Shown piece by piece: positions 27,971 to 37,253 of a stretch of 64,000 nucleotides of DNA; position 1 is the stretch's first letter; the number at the start of each line of letters is the position of its first letter. The notes beneath the pieces are model-generated. The model was not told the DNA's origin and made no database searches. It was given only the letters and a program-made list of their open reading frames with translations. The stretch is from Chryseobacterium sp. S0630 (GTDB taxonomy: Bacteria; Bacteroidota; Bacteroidia; Flavobacteriales; Weeksellaceae). The position numbers and the translations under genes were made by a program. Location of the stretch: the NCBI RefSeq assembly GCF_024158915.1, contig NZ_JAMZGF010000012.1, positions 1 to 64,000 of the forward strand. The letters are read 5' to 3'.

Positions 27971-29140
27971 ATGAAAAAATTCACAACACTTTTATGCTCT
28001 GCATTAATGATGCAGAGTATTGCGGCTCAAACTTTTATTCAGGCTTACAAAGACAGAGCGGATTTGGTAACCCAAACCAACATTACGAATAACCTTCAGG
28101 AGTTTAGTAATTTAGGTGTAAAAACTACAGGTTCGGTAGCTAATACCAACACATTGAACTGGATCAAAAATAAGTATCTTTCTTACGGCTATACTGCCAG
28201 CCAGATCGAGGAAAGTCCTTTTACCTTTGGAAGCACCAATTCGAAAAATTTAATTATTACCAAAACCGGAACACTTTATCCTAACAAATATGTCATTATC
28301 TGTGGGCATTTCGATACCATTTATGGCCCGGGAGTAAATGATAATGGCAGCGGAACATCGATTATTCTAGAAGCAGCAAGGATTCTGAAAAATGTTCCTA
28401 CTGAATATTCTATAAAGTTCATCCATTTTTCCGGTGAAGAACAGGGATTAAAAGGAAGCAGCCATTATGTGAACAATGTAGTATATCAGGGAGGTGTCCG
28501 CAAATTGGATATCAAACTGGTCTTCAATCTGGATCAGGTAGGCGGAGTGAAAGGAAATAACAATACAACGGTATATTGTGATGAAGATCAGGGAGGTGTT
28601 TCCAGTAACAATGCCGCTTCTGCAGCTGTCACTCAACAGCTTAGAAATTGTACAGCGCTCTACTCTCCTCTTTTAACTGCTGTAGATCCGGCAGCTGATA
28701 CAGATTATATTCCTTTTGAGCAGAAAGGTGAAGTGATTACCGGTTTTTTTGAAAGGATAAGAAGTACTTACCCTCACAGCTCTAAAGATACTTTCACTAA
28801 TATGGATCCTGTTTATGTATACAAGATCGGGAAAGCTACTGTGGGAGCATTACAGCACTTTGCAACAGCTTCTACTACAATGAGCAAGCCTGCCTCTAAA
28901 AATTCATTGGAAGCTGTAAAAATCTATCCTAACCCAGCCAATAATGTTCTGAATATTGAATTACCGGATTCTAAAGAAATGAATTTCAGTTTTGAAATCA
29001 GTAATTCTATGGGAAGATCACTTTTGAAAGTGAATAATGAAAGAAAGATTAATGTTTCCGGCCTTCAAAATGGAGTATATATTGGAGTTTTGAAAATGGG
29101 TGAAGAGACTTTGGTTAAGAATATTATGATTGAAAGATAA
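27971..29140 (+). CDS. M28-family zinc peptidase with T9SS tail, paralogue 3
   Basis: The start at 27971 (MKKFTTLLCSALMMQ) is chosen because it opens directly on the signal peptide; 63 extra codons upstream look like non-coding sequence and contain the promoter. The 389-residue product keeps all metal ligands (CGHFDT, NDNGSGTS, FSGEEQG, FNLDQVGG, YPHSSKDTF) and a sorting tail VKIYPNPANNVLNIEL. Secreted peptide or protein degradation is the expected role. A terminator shared with a convergent gene follows. Confidence 0.92.
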   Translation: MKKFTTLLCSALMMQSIAAQTFIQAYKDRADLVTQTNITNNLQEFSNLGVKTTGSVANTNTLNWIKNKYLSYGYTASQIEESPFTFGSTNSKNLIITKTGTLYPNKYVIICGHFDTIYGPGVNDNGSGTSIILEAARILKNVPTEYSIKFIHFSGEEQGLKGSSHYVNNVVYQGGVRKLDIKLVFNLDQVGGVKGNNNTTVYCDEDQGGVSSNNAASAAVTQQLRNCTALYSPLLTAVDPAADTDYIPFEQKGEVITGFFERIRSTYPHSSKDTFTNMDPVYVYKIGKATVGALQHFATASTTMSKPASKNSLEAVKIYPNPANNVLNIELPDSKEMNFSFEISNSMGRSLLKVNNERKINVSGLQNGVYIGVLKMGEETLVKNIMIER

Positions 29141-29163
29141 AAATTCACTCCATTGATAATAAA

Positions 29164-29196
29164 AAAACAGCAGGACTATTCCTGCTGTTTTGTTTT
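29164..29196. terminator. Bidirectional terminator
   Basis: A 12-bp perfect stem (AAAACAGCAGGA / TCCTGCTGTTTT) with a CTAT loop. It serves the third M28 gene and the convergent S41 peptidase gene. Confidence 0.85.
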
Positions 29197-29211
29197 ATGA
29201 ATTAAATAATT

Positions 29212-30576
29212 TTAAAGCTCTTCAACAATCTGTTCTCTTGTTTTGTTATTCAAATCGATAGTCTTTGTTGGAATAAGCTTGTTAGGCACTATATTTCCTG
29301 CCGGCCTTATCCATTCTTTTACTCCAAAACGAAAATCCAGTTTTGTATTGGGAGTCTGGAAATTGATCAATTCTCCGAAATGATTGGGATGTCCTTTTTC
29401 AGGCATTTCTCCTGCTACTTCTGCCAGTTTATTATCCAAAACCATTACACTGAACATCATAGCGCTGGAGAAAGTATTTTTGCCAACAATGACATAAGTC
29501 TTTCCACTGAACCGCAACGGGTTTTTACCCGCGATTATAGAACGCGAGTGTATTGGATAATAATCTCCGTCCTTTATTTTATTATACTCAGGAGATTCTT
29601 TATTATTCGATTTTAAATAATCAGCATATTCTTTACTTTTTTTCCATTTTCCCTGGTAGCTTTGGTAAGGTTTGTCTGAAAAGTAATTAATAAGTAAATT
29701 TCCCACTGCAGAATTTCCTCCGGAATTGTTGTGAACATCAATGACCAGCTTTTTAGCATTGTCTTTTTTGATCTGGGCGAAAATACTATCAAATTTTGTT
29801 TTCCACTCTTCCAGAGTAAATGTATTCCTATCGTCAAAGGTATTGACTGTTAAATAAGCATAATCCTTTATCTTTTTATAATCAACAGGTTTAAAATCTT
29901 CTTTTTTCTTTGGCTGCATTTTTGACGCATTCGCTTTCAACTGTTCCAAAGAGATGCTTTTCACTAATGTATGCAATCCACTTTTAAATTTCAGGTTGTA
30001 GTCATCTGTGATAAAATAGCAGAATTTATTAATCATTATCCAAAACCGATCAACAGCTGTTGGAATTCGTTCTTCTTTGACTCCCGGAATGGTTTGTGCA
30101 CAATTTTCCAACACTTCATTGATAGATATATCATTCAATGAAAGCAATTCATCACCAATGTTCAGTTTATTGTCTGAATAGTTTTCTGTAAGAAGCATTT
30201 TTCCATTTTCATACTTAAACTTCAACGGCAATACTTTCATGCTTCTTTTAATGCTATCTGTGACACAGAAATCAGACATTGAGCTATGTTCATCGTTTAA
30301 TGTAACAATCAAGGGTTTTGCGAGGTAGTAAAAATCCTTTTGAGTCATGCCATCTTTCAGAGACTTACGGATATCTGTATATTTTTTTTCAAATTCGGAT
30401 TTTGAGATCTCAGTATAGGGGTTTATATGTGCATTGACTATTTTGTCTTTAATAAAATCTATATCCTGCTCCAGTTGTTGTTTTGTGAATTTCTGAGCGT
30501 AAAGTTCATTACAATTTTTCTGAGCAAAAGCAATCTGAACAAAAAATGCGGCTATCAGGGTTAATTTTAATTTCAT
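29212..30576 (-). CDS. Secreted S41-family peptidase
   Basis: The 454-residue protein has a signal peptide (IAFAQ, residues 1-18) and a helical N-terminal region with the LNDEHSSM loop near residue 95. A degenerate PDZ-like segment (NIGDELLSLNDISINEV) follows, then the S41 core with LVIDVHNNSGGNS and GKNTFSSAMMFS, which contains the likely nucleophile serine. Members cleave misfolded or C-terminally tagged proteins in the periplasm or degrade external peptides. Monocistronic by position. Confidence 0.88.
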   Translation of the reverse strand: MKLKLTLIAAFFVQIAFAQKNCNELYAQKFTKQQLEQDIDFIKDKIVNAHINPYTEISKSEFEKKYTDIRKSLKDGMTQKDFYYLAKPLIVTLNDEHSSMSDFCVTDSIKRSMKVLPLKFKYENGKMLLTENYSDNKLNIGDELLSLNDISINEVLENCAQTIPGVKEERIPTAVDRFWIMINKFCYFITDDYNLKFKSGLHTLVKSISLEQLKANASKMQPKKKEDFKPVDYKKIKDYAYLTVNTFDDRNTFTLEEWKTKFDSIFAQIKKDNAKKLVIDVHNNSGGNSAVGNLLINYFSDKPYQSYQGKWKKSKEYADYLKSNNKESPEYNKIKDGDYYPIHSRSIIAGKNPLRFSGKTYVIVGKNTFSSAMMFSVMVLDNKLAEVAGEMPEKGHPNHFGELINFQTPNTKLDFRFGVKEWIRPAGNIVPNKLIPTKTIDLNNKTREQIVEEL

Positions 30577-30629
30577 GATATTCTTTTCTAGCCAGATTAG
30601 TATTTCAGATCCGGTCTTTGTTACAGCAT

Positions 30630-31073
30630 TTATTTACCATTGGGATTGTCAATAGTAACATCATATTTTAAAGCAAATCCTTTGATTTTAGAAACGATAT
30701 CCTCTTCATTAATAAATCCATCTCTGATATCTGTCAATAATTCCTCCAGAGTTACTTTATAAAGATCGGCCTCATTACATGATAAAAAACGGAGCATTTC
30801 TTTTAAAGCATTATCAAAATCTTTAAGTTCACAATAGGATAAATATTTTAACTGAGATGCTAATTCATTGTGCTTGTCTCTTTGTAATAAATTATCCGCA
30901 ATATCAATAGCCCATTGATATTCTCCTAGTTTATACCAGCAGTTTGACATGAATAATTGTCTGTAGTTTTCAGATTTGGGAGATAATCCATTTAAATTTT
31001 GCAAGATTGTAATGGCGGGCATATATTGTCCATCATTCATAAGATCCAGAGCTGTTTGTAACTCGTTAATCAT
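30630..31073 (-). CDS. Small TPR-like protein
   Basis: The 147-residue cytosolic protein has helical pairs resembling tetratricopeptide repeats (MNDGQYMPAITILQNL at 12-27, YKLGEYQWAIDIADNLLQ at 47-64). The C-terminal part has an acidic helix. It overlaps the upstream gene by 8 bases, so the two are translationally coupled. No family is recognised. Confidence 0.75.
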   Translation of the reverse strand: MINELQTALDLMNDGQYMPAITILQNLNGLSPKSENYRQLFMSNCWYKLGEYQWAIDIADNLLQRDKHNELASQLKYLSYCELKDFDNALKEMLRFLSCNEADLYKVTLEELLTDIRDGFINEEDIVSKIKGFALKYDVTIDNPNGK

Positions 31074-31422
31074 ATGTAAGTTTATTTTTTAAGGTTAAGA
31101 AACATTTTTCATTTTCAGGATGTATCAATTTTTTTCTTTTTATCTTAAAATAGTGTTTTTTATTTACCGAAACGCTGTCATTTTTCCCTAATGTACTTTG
31201 ATATTGTGAAGTCAGAAGCAAAGTATCATTTTTCACAGCCCAAACTCCCGAGAATTGTTCAACAGATCCGGGATACATCAAAACAAAATTATTCTTCTTT
31301 AGGGTAAGTATAGAGCTTGGAGCATCAGTTACATAACAGATGTTCACATATTTCCCAAGCTTCAGTTGGGAATTGTAGCTTGCAAATGAAAAAATACAAA
31401 ATAGTATAATTATTTTTCTCAT
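31066..31422 (-). CDS. Small secreted protein of unknown function
   Basis: The 118-residue protein has a signal peptide (1-18, FASYNSQ), then a short beta-rich domain. It contains a segment typical of lipocalin-like or META-like barrels (FSGVWAVKNDTLLLTSQY), but no family can be named. It is the middle gene of a three-gene operon: 20 bases after the small membrane protein gene and overlapping the TPR-like gene. Confidence 0.7.
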   Translation of the reverse strand: MRKIIILFCIFSFASYNSQLKLGKYVNICYVTDAPSSILTLKKNNFVLMYPGSVEQFSGVWAVKNDTLLLTSQYQSTLGKNDSVSVNKKHYFKIKRKKLIHPENEKCFLTLKNKLTYD

Positions 31423-31441
31423 TATACAGTTCCTGTATAAA

Positions 31442-31621
31442 TTACTTAAAATATTTTATTCCTTTTATTATTGAAAAAATCATTAAGACTCCAACCATAA
31501 AGATTAAAAAGATATTCTTTAAATCAACCACACTAATACCTTTAACAGATTTATCCTGAAATAAAAAAATGAATACCGGGACAAGACAAATGGCTGACCA
31601 AATTACTAAAGCATATTTCAT
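31442..31621 (-). CDS. 59-residue membrane protein, first gene of a small operon
   Basis: The frame runs from ATG at 31621 to TAA at 31442. The product begins MKYALVIWSAICLVPVFIF and ends IIKGIKYFK. Two hydrophobic segments (about 3-20 and 36-53) flank a polar loop (QDKSVKG) in the style of an integral membrane protein. An exact -7 box (TATTTTTG on the minus strand, 31643-31650) lies 21 bases before the ATG, which supports it as a real gene. It is followed closely by the secreted protein gene. Function unknown. Confidence 0.6.
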   Translation of the reverse strand: MKYALVIWSAICLVPVFIFLFQDKSVKGISVVDLKNIFLIFMVGVLMIFSIIKGIKYFK

Positions 31622-31642
31622 TTCCTAAAATAAACATTTTTT

Positions 31643-31650
31643 CAAAAATA
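31643..31650 (-). promoter_or_regulatory. -7 promoter element (TATTTTTG)
   Basis: Exact TAnnTTTG match on the minus strand, 21 bases before the 59-codon gene. It is the only good promoter box for the three-gene operon. Confidence 0.6.
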
Positions 31651-31824
31651 CTATGAATGAATGTCACGAAATGAACGAGACTGTCCAAAAAGTTTTGGCA
31701 GCCTCTTGTTGTTATAAAGAAATAGAATTTAGGAGAGTTTGAGGATCATATAAATGTCTTGAATCAACCTTAGATCTGACACTTTATATAAAAAGCCATT
31801 CTTGTTCGATAAAATTTAAATAGA

Positions 31825-31981
31825 ATTAACAGGTCGCTCCTACGGAGCTTTATTTTATGGGGATTTCATTTTTCTACTAACAGTAGATCCCGATGGGATC
31901 AAATTTAGCTCCAATGGGAGCTGACTGTTAATAGAACGTATTTGTTTTAAAATTAGAGCTCCGGAGGAGCGACCTGTTAAT
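31825..31981. repeat. Structured palindromic repeat, family A, copy 2
   Basis: 157 bp with the same 17-bp inverted ends as the copy at 11822-11986. The internal dyads (GATCCCGATGGGATC and AGCTCCAATGGGAGCT) are kept with compensating or neutral changes. The ends pair further through ACGGAGCT and AGCTCCG. It sits in an otherwise empty gap of about 470 bases. Confidence 0.8.
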
Positions 31982-32049
31982 TCATAGCATAAATATTAAT
32001 ATTTTCAATGTATTTATACTTTTTATCGGACAGTAATGGATCGCATAAA

Positions 32050-32078
32050 AAAGACTGTCCTTTTTGGACAGCCTCATT
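32050..32078 (-). terminator. Rho-independent terminator of the TonB-dependent receptor gene
   Basis: The stem CTGTCC / GGACAG is extended by G-U pairs, followed on the minus strand by a T run. It lies directly downstream of the receptor stop at 32097. Confidence 0.75.
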
Positions 32079-32096
32079 TTTATAAAAAGATTCAAA

Positions 32097-34220
32097 TTAA
32101 TAATTAAAATTAAGAGAAACCGTGTAATATCTTCCGTTTCCGCGTACATATTCTGCATCCCGAGCGGTATACATCGAAGTTGGTGTGAAATAAGAAGTGT
32201 TGAATACATTCTCTATTCCAAGTCCTATGGTCAGAAGTTTATTCAGTTTATAGCTTCCCTGAACATTGAACAGGTTAAAGCTTTTCACAGGGCCTTCTCC
32301 TTCATCATATTTTCCGGATGCAGCAGGTTCAAACTTATCTCTCTTAAACGAGTACATATGATAGACTCCCAACTGTAATTTCTGCGCCTTATCATTCCAT
32401 TTAACAAAAAAATTCAACCTTGCGGGCGCAATTCTTAAACCGCTTAAATATTTTTCGTAGCTGTTGTCATTTTTCACATCCACTTTTCCTTCCTGATAGG
32501 TGTAATTAGTTCCGAAAGTCAATCCCTGTGTCGGATAGATATTCACCGCCAATTCTACTCCGTTAATATACTGAGGAGCACGGAGCGGAGTCCAGAAACC
32601 ATTTACAGAAACAAGATCAGCTCCCAGCTTGGAGTAATTATAAAAATAACTGGCTGAAAAATCTACATACTGCCCGATCTTACTGTTAAAACCAATTTCA
32701 TAGTTGTCAATAACCACAGGATCTGTATTGATTTCACTCAGAACATTGCTTTTCGCATCTCTCAGCACACGGCCCAGATCATAGATATTAAATCCTCTGG
32801 AATAAGAAGTGAAGGGCTGGAAGAAATCAAATGCCACATAGCTCACTCCTACATTGTAAGACAGGTTTGAATAGTTTAATCTTCCTCCTTCTACATTGAA
32901 GGGAACATCTTTGTTAGAAGGTAAAGTAGTATAATCAGGAACTTTTACGGACATTTTATCCCATCGAACGCCTGCTTTTACCGTCAGATCATCAGTAAGA
33001 AATAGTTTTCCCTGTACGAAAGGCGCTGCAGCCAGCATATTCATTTCCGGAACCCACATTCTTCCGTCTACCAATGGCTGACTTGTTTTCTCATTTAAGA
33101 GATCCAGACCATAGGTCAATGAACCTTTTAATCCTTTCTCTTTTCCAAATTCTGTATTAAAATCTGCTCTGAAACCGTATTTTTTCTCTAAAATAGCTGA
33201 TTGTCCTCCTGTTTTCCATCTTGGAGCATTCCTGTAATCATAAATCGTGTAAAAGTCCTGGAAATACAAGGTAGTGTTAAGCGTTGTATTGCGGAAAATA
33301 TTCTTATTGATATACTTAAGATATCCGTTGTGATTATATCTAGTCCCTTCTTTTACACCTTCCCGATCTCCTAATTTCCCGGTAGAAGGCTTCTCTCCAT
33401 ATTTCCCAAGATCTAAAATATATTTGGAATCCTGCAGACTTGAATAGTAATTATACATCACTTCCAGTCTGTTGCTGTCATTCAAATCATATCCTATTTT
33501 AGCAAAGATATTATTGACGGCAGTTTCTCCCAATCCATATCGTGGATTCTGAACCAATCCTTCGCCATCTATTTTTACTCCGCTTTGAGTAAGAGTTCCA
33601 TTCACCAGATAATCGAATTTTCCTACTTTTCCGGAGAAACTTTGTGAAACTCTGTATCCTGCGCCACCCTCTGATTTGAACATTTTGTCATTAAACAGAT
33701 CATGACTGGTAAATCCTAATACCGTTCTACCTGAAAAAGTTTTACCAGAAGTGCTTTTTTGAGTAATATAATTAATGATTCCTCCTTCTGCACCATTCCC
33801 ATAAATGGAAGTTGCTCCTTTTACCACTTCAATTCGTTCTAAGACCGAAGGATCAATGCTTCTGATTTCTCTGTCGTTGTTACGTAACGGACTGGATTGT
33901 GGAATTCCGTCGATCATAATCAAAACATTTCTTCCTCTTAATGTTTGTCCTCTGTTGCTCACCAGATTATTTCCAAACGCTAATCCTGGTACTTTGTAAG
34001 CCAGGATATTACTGAGATCAGCAGAAATCAATGACTGCTCTGCAATTTCCTTTTTATTGATAATGTTGACGGTAGAAGCTGTTTTCTTTACAATTTCCGG
34101 AGATCTTGATGCGGTAACAATCACTTCATCAAGCCTGTTCTGTTCTAATGAATCTTTTTTCTGGGCAGCGACTTGAGAAAATGCCACAAGGCTTCCGATT
34201 AAGAAAATAGATTTATTCAT
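32097..34220 (-). CDS. TonB-dependent outer-membrane receptor (siderophore type)
   Basis: The 707-residue protein has a signal peptide (1-19, QVAAQ), a TonB box region (LDEVIVTASRS), a plug domain with NVLIMIDGIPQ and VLERIEVVKGATSIYGNGAEGGIINYIT, and a 22-stranded barrel ending in an aromatic residue (YYTVSLNFNY). The C-terminal VNVFNTSY-like element (GIENVFNTSYFTP) is typical. It has no N-terminal carboxypeptidase-like domain and no SusD neighbour, so iron-siderophore uptake is likelier than glycan uptake. Ligand unknown. An exact -7 box is upstream. Confidence 0.93.
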   Translation of the reverse strand: MNKSIFLIGSLVAFSQVAAQKKDSLEQNRLDEVIVTASRSPEIVKKTASTVNIINKKEIAEQSLISADLSNILAYKVPGLAFGNNLVSNRGQTLRGRNVLIMIDGIPQSSPLRNNDREIRSIDPSVLERIEVVKGATSIYGNGAEGGIINYITQKSTSGKTFSGRTVLGFTSHDLFNDKMFKSEGGAGYRVSQSFSGKVGKFDYLVNGTLTQSGVKIDGEGLVQNPRYGLGETAVNNIFAKIGYDLNDSNRLEVMYNYYSSLQDSKYILDLGKYGEKPSTGKLGDREGVKEGTRYNHNGYLKYINKNIFRNTTLNTTLYFQDFYTIYDYRNAPRWKTGGQSAILEKKYGFRADFNTEFGKEKGLKGSLTYGLDLLNEKTSQPLVDGRMWVPEMNMLAAAPFVQGKLFLTDDLTVKAGVRWDKMSVKVPDYTTLPSNKDVPFNVEGGRLNYSNLSYNVGVSYVAFDFFQPFTSYSRGFNIYDLGRVLRDAKSNVLSEINTDPVVIDNYEIGFNSKIGQYVDFSASYFYNYSKLGADLVSVNGFWTPLRAPQYINGVELAVNIYPTQGLTFGTNYTYQEGKVDVKNDNSYEKYLSGLRIAPARLNFFVKWNDKAQKLQLGVYHMYSFKRDKFEPAASGKYDEGEGPVKSFNLFNVQGSYKLNKLLTIGLGIENVFNTSYFTPTSMYTARDAEYVRGNGRYYTVSLNFNY

Positions 34221-34249
34221 ACTTAAGTGTTATTTAGAATAATTAAAAA

Positions 34250-34257
34250 CAAAAGTA
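34250..34257 (-). promoter_or_regulatory. -7 promoter element of the receptor gene (TACTTTTG)
   Basis: Exact TAnnTTTG match on the minus strand, 29 bases before the receptor ATG. Confidence 0.6.
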
Positions 34258-34410
34258 CAGTTTTTAACAGCCTTTGAATTTTGAGAGTTTTAACAACCTT
34301 TCTCCTGATATAGTTTTAAATTAAATCATTAAATACATTTAAATAAAATAATCCAACAATAAGATTTATATAGTTTATTTTATCAATATCAACTGATAAT
34401 CGTCATGTAT

Positions 34411-34436
34411 AAAAATCCCAACACTTTATTGGGTTT
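34411..34436 (-). terminator. Terminator of the his operon
   Basis: On the minus strand CCCAA, a 7-base loop and TTGGG are followed by ATTTTT. It is the first T-tailed hairpin downstream of hisIE, with a repeat element in between. Confidence 0.6.
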
Positions 34437-34465
34437 TATAATTTTTTCTGCCTTAATAAAAAAGG

Positions 34466-34616
34466 AAGCGTCTCAAAGTGTCATTCTGAACACAAACTGA
34501 AGGTCTGCGAACGTAGTTCAACAATACGGTAAAGAATCCCATGTAGTTAGTTATCAATGAGATTCTTCCTTCGTCAGAATGACAAAAGCCAAGTTGCTTG
34601 ACTTTTGAGACAATCT
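34466..34616. repeat. Palindromic repeat directly downstream of hisIE (family C)
   Basis: The outer arms GTCTCAAAGTGTCATTCTGA and TCAGAATGACAAAA ... TTTTGAGAC are inverted copies. Inside, AAGAATCCCAT and ATGAGATTCTTC form a second dyad. The element ends 2 bases before the hisIE stop codon region. A 65-codon frame through it is a by-product of the repeat. Confidence 0.65.
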
Positions 34617-34618
34617 CT

Positions 34619-35206
34619 TTATTTATCTCTGTTTTTAAGAATTTCCTCAATCTCTTCCAGCGAAAATCCTTTTGCTTTCAATAAAATTAAATAGTGATAC
34701 AATAGATCTGCAGCTTCATTTTTAAAAAGTTCTTCATTGTCATCTTTTGCTTCTATAACCAATTCTACGGCTTCCTCACCTACTTTTTGAGCCATTTTAT
34801 TGATTCCTCTCTGATAAAGTGAATAAGTGTAAGAACCTTCAGCTTTGGTATCTATGCGCTGTGATATTTTATCTTCCAGTTCATAGAGGAATCCTTTGGT
34901 AGCTTTTTCTCCAAAACAGCTAAAAGTGCCTGTGTGACAAACTACATTCTTTGGAACGGCTTTAATTAAAATCGTGTCCTGATCACAGTCGATGTCAATA
35001 CTTTTTACCGTTAAAAAATTACCGGATTCCTCACCTTTTGTCCAGAGTCTGTTTTTGGAACGGCTGAAAAAAGTAACCATTCCTTCTTTTTTTGTTTTCT
35101 CAAAAGCTTCTTCATTCATATAACCCAGCATCAATACCTGAAGCGTTCTGTTATCCTGAATGACTACCGGAACAAGCCCGTTATCTTTATTAAAATCTAT
35201 TGTCAT
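34619..35206 (-). CDS. hisIE: Bifunctional phosphoribosyl-AMP cyclohydrolase / phosphoribosyl-ATP diphosphatase
   Basis: Catalyses steps 2 and 3 of histidine synthesis. In 195 residues the N-terminal HisI domain shows [31 protein letters not shown], the metal-binding DIDCDQD and CHTGTFSCF. The C-terminal HisE domain shows ExxE-type metal sites in [14 protein letters not shown] and [14 protein letters not shown]. Its start overlaps the hisF stop by 4 bases. Last gene of the operon. Confidence 0.96.
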   Translation of the reverse strand: MTIDFNKDNGLVPVVIQDNRTLQVLMLGYMNEEAFEKTKKEGMVTFFSRSKNRLWTKGEESGNFLTVKSIDIDCDQDTILIKAVPKNVVCHTGTFSCFGEKATKGFLYELEDKISQRIDTKAEGSYTYSLYQRGINKMAQKVGEEAVELVIEAKDDNEELFKNEAADLLYHYLILLKAKGFSLEEIEEILKNRDK

Positions 35207-35961
35207 CGTACTTCTATTTTTTGAGTTTTTAACTGTTGTTTTAAATCCTGAATACCTATTTCATTAAAATGGAAAATGCTGGCTGCCAATCCTCCTGTAG
35301 CTTTGGTTTCATTGAATACTTTAACAAAATCATCCACCTTGCCGGCACCTCCGGAAGCTATCACTGGAATACTGATATTGTCTGAAACCAGTTTTGTAAT
35401 CCGAAGATCAAAGCCATTTTTTGTACCGTCTCCATCCATCGAAGTCAGCAGAATTTCACCTGCTCCAAGAGATTCGGCTTGTTTTGCCCATTCTAGTGTA
35501 GAGAGTTCGGTGGCTTCTCTTCCTCCTTTGATATGAACCAGATCCTTATCGCCCACTTGTCTTGTATCTATAGCAACCACTACACACTGGCTCCCGAATT
35601 CTTTGGCCAGATCAGAGATAAGTCCCGGATTTTTCACTGCAGAGGAATTGATACTGATCTTGTCTGCTCCTACTTCCAAAAGCTTTCTCACATCTTCTAC
35701 AGACGAAATTCCGCCTCCCACGGTAAAAGGAATACTAAGCTCTTTTGCTATTTCTTTTACTAATTCTACAAACGTTTTTCTGTTCTCAATAGTGGCAGTA
35801 ATATCCAGAAAAACAAGCTCATCAGCTCCTTCCTGTTCATATTTTTTGGCAAGTTCTACGGGATCTCCTGCATTTTTAAGATCTTCAAAATTGATTCCCT
35901 TCACCGTGGCTCCATCTTTGATATCCAGACATGGAATAATTCTTTTTTTAAGCATTTTCAA
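35203..35961 (-). CDS. hisF: Imidazole glycerol phosphate synthase, cyclase subunit
   Basis: HisF uses ammonia from HisH to close the imidazole ring. The 252-residue barrel starts [15 protein letters not shown] (catalytic Asp in CLDI) and has [43 protein letters not shown] (second catalytic Asp) and [10 protein letters not shown]. The start overlaps hisA by 14 bases; a second in-frame start (MLKKR) two codons later is possible. Confidence 0.97.
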   Translation of the reverse strand: MKMLKKRIIPCLDIKDGATVKGINFEDLKNAGDPVELAKKYEQEGADELVFLDITATIENRKTFVELVKEIAKELSIPFTVGGGISSVEDVRKLLEVGADKISINSSAVKNPGLISDLAKEFGSQCVVVAIDTRQVGDKDLVHIKGGREATELSTLEWAKQAESLGAGEILLTSMDGDGTKNGFDLRITKLVSDNISIPVIASGGAGKVDDFVKVFNETKATGGLAASIFHFNEIGIQDLKQQLKTQKIEVR

Positions 35962-36673
35962 TAAAGTTTTGAAGTTGTTGTAAGCTTATTTTCCCTTCGT
36001 AAATTGCTTTTCCTATGATGGTTCCTGTGCAGCCGATATCTTTCATTTTATAGACATCAGCAATTCCTGAAATCCCTCCGCTTGCTACCAGCTGAACAGA
36101 TGTTTTATATAAGATCTCAATATACAACCCTGTTGAAGGTCCTTCCAGCATCCCGTCTTTTGCAATATCAGTACAGATAGCAGTTTGTATCCCTTTTTCC
36201 TGATACTGAAGGATGAAATCAATGATGTCATTATCACTTTCTTCAAGCCATCCGGAGGTTTTGATTTTTCTGTTGTCGCAATCAGCTCCAAGGATAATTT
36301 TCTCAGCGCCATATTTTTGAATCATTTCATAGCAGAATTCAGGATTTTGCACCGCAATACTTCCTAAAGTGATCTGTTTTGCTCCGGAATTAAAGGCTGT
36401 TTCAATATCTTCCTGAGTCTTTAATCCTCCTCCAAAGTCGATATGCAGCGAAGTAGCATGAGCAATATTCTCTAAAACCTTCTGATTCACAATATGTTTT
36501 GATTTCGCTCCGTCCAGATCCACCAGGTGAAGAAACTGAATGCCAAAACTTTCAAATTCTTTCGCCACTTCTACAGGGTCTTCATTGTATATTTTCTTTG
36601 TATTGTAATCTCCTTTTGATAAACGGACACATTTACCGTCAATAATATCAATAGCCGGAATTATTTTCATCAT
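35948..36673 (-). CDS. hisA: Phosphoribosylformimino-AICAR-P isomerase
   Basis: Isomerises ProFAR to PRFAR. The 241-residue barrel shows [15 protein letters not shown] (catalytic Asp), [38 protein letters not shown] (second Asp) and VASGGISG. Its ATG overlaps the hisH stop codon by one base (TAATG), a coupling arrangement. The second codon is also ATG. Confidence 0.97.
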   Translation of the reverse strand: MMKIIPAIDIIDGKCVRLSKGDYNTKKIYNEDPVEVAKEFESFGIQFLHLVDLDGAKSKHIVNQKVLENIAHATSLHIDFGGGLKTQEDIETAFNSGAKQITLGSIAVQNPEFCYEMIQKYGAEKIILGADCDNRKIKTSGWLEESDNDIIDFILQYQEKGIQTAICTDIAKDGMLEGPSTGLYIEILYKTSVQLVASGGISGIADVYKMKDIGCTGTIIGKAIYEGKISLQQLQNFIENA

Positions 36674-37251
36674 TATAAATTTATAAAGTTCTTAACGATC
36701 TGATTTCCCACCATTCCTGATTTTTCAGGGTGAAATTGCACTGCATAGAAATTATCTTTCTGCAATGAAGCACTGAATGGCAGGATATAATCACAAACAG
36801 AAGTGGTAAAGTCTGAAAGCTCACAATAATAGCTGTGTACAAAATACACATCACTGCTCTTTTCAATTCCTGAAAACAATGGTGAAATCTGTCCTGAAAC
36901 AGTATTCCAGCCCATGTGTGGAACAATATCCTTTGCCGGGAATTTTCTGACGTTGATATCAAAAATTCCCATTCCTTCAGTATTTCCCTCTTCATTTTCC
37001 TTACACATCAGCTGCATTCCCAGACATATTCCTAAAACCGGCTGTGTAAGGCTTGGGATTAAAAGATCTAGTTCTTTTTCTTTTAACAGTTTCATAGTGG
37101 ATGAAGCCTCTCCTACGCCTGGAAAGATCACTTTATCGGCTTTTAAAATCTGCTCGGGATCATCCGTGATCACAGAATCAATTTTCAGTCTGTTGAGGGC
37201 ATTCTGGACGGAGTTTACATTTCCTCCGTTGTATTTTATTATGGCAATCAT
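36673..37251 (-). CDS. hisH: Imidazole glycerol phosphate synthase, glutaminase subunit
   Basis: Releases ammonia from glutamine for HisF. The 192-residue class I amidotransferase has [26 protein letters not shown], the nucleophile Cys in [10 protein letters not shown], and the His-Glu pair in VQFHPEKSG. It follows hisB by 2 bases and overlaps hisA by one. Confidence 0.97.
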   Translation of the reverse strand: MIAIIKYNGGNVNSVQNALNRLKIDSVITDDPEQILKADKVIFPGVGEASSTMKLLKEKELDLLIPSLTQPVLGICLGMQLMCKENEEGNTEGMGIFDINVRKFPAKDIVPHMGWNTVSGQISPLFSGIEKSSDVYFVHSYYCELSDFTTSVCDYILPFSASLQKDNFYAVQFHPEKSGMVGNQIVKNFINL

Positions 37252-37253
37252 AT

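Noticed and set aside
34453..34650. 65-codon minus-strand frame
   Set aside because: It is the translation of the family C palindromic repeat and overlaps hisIE.
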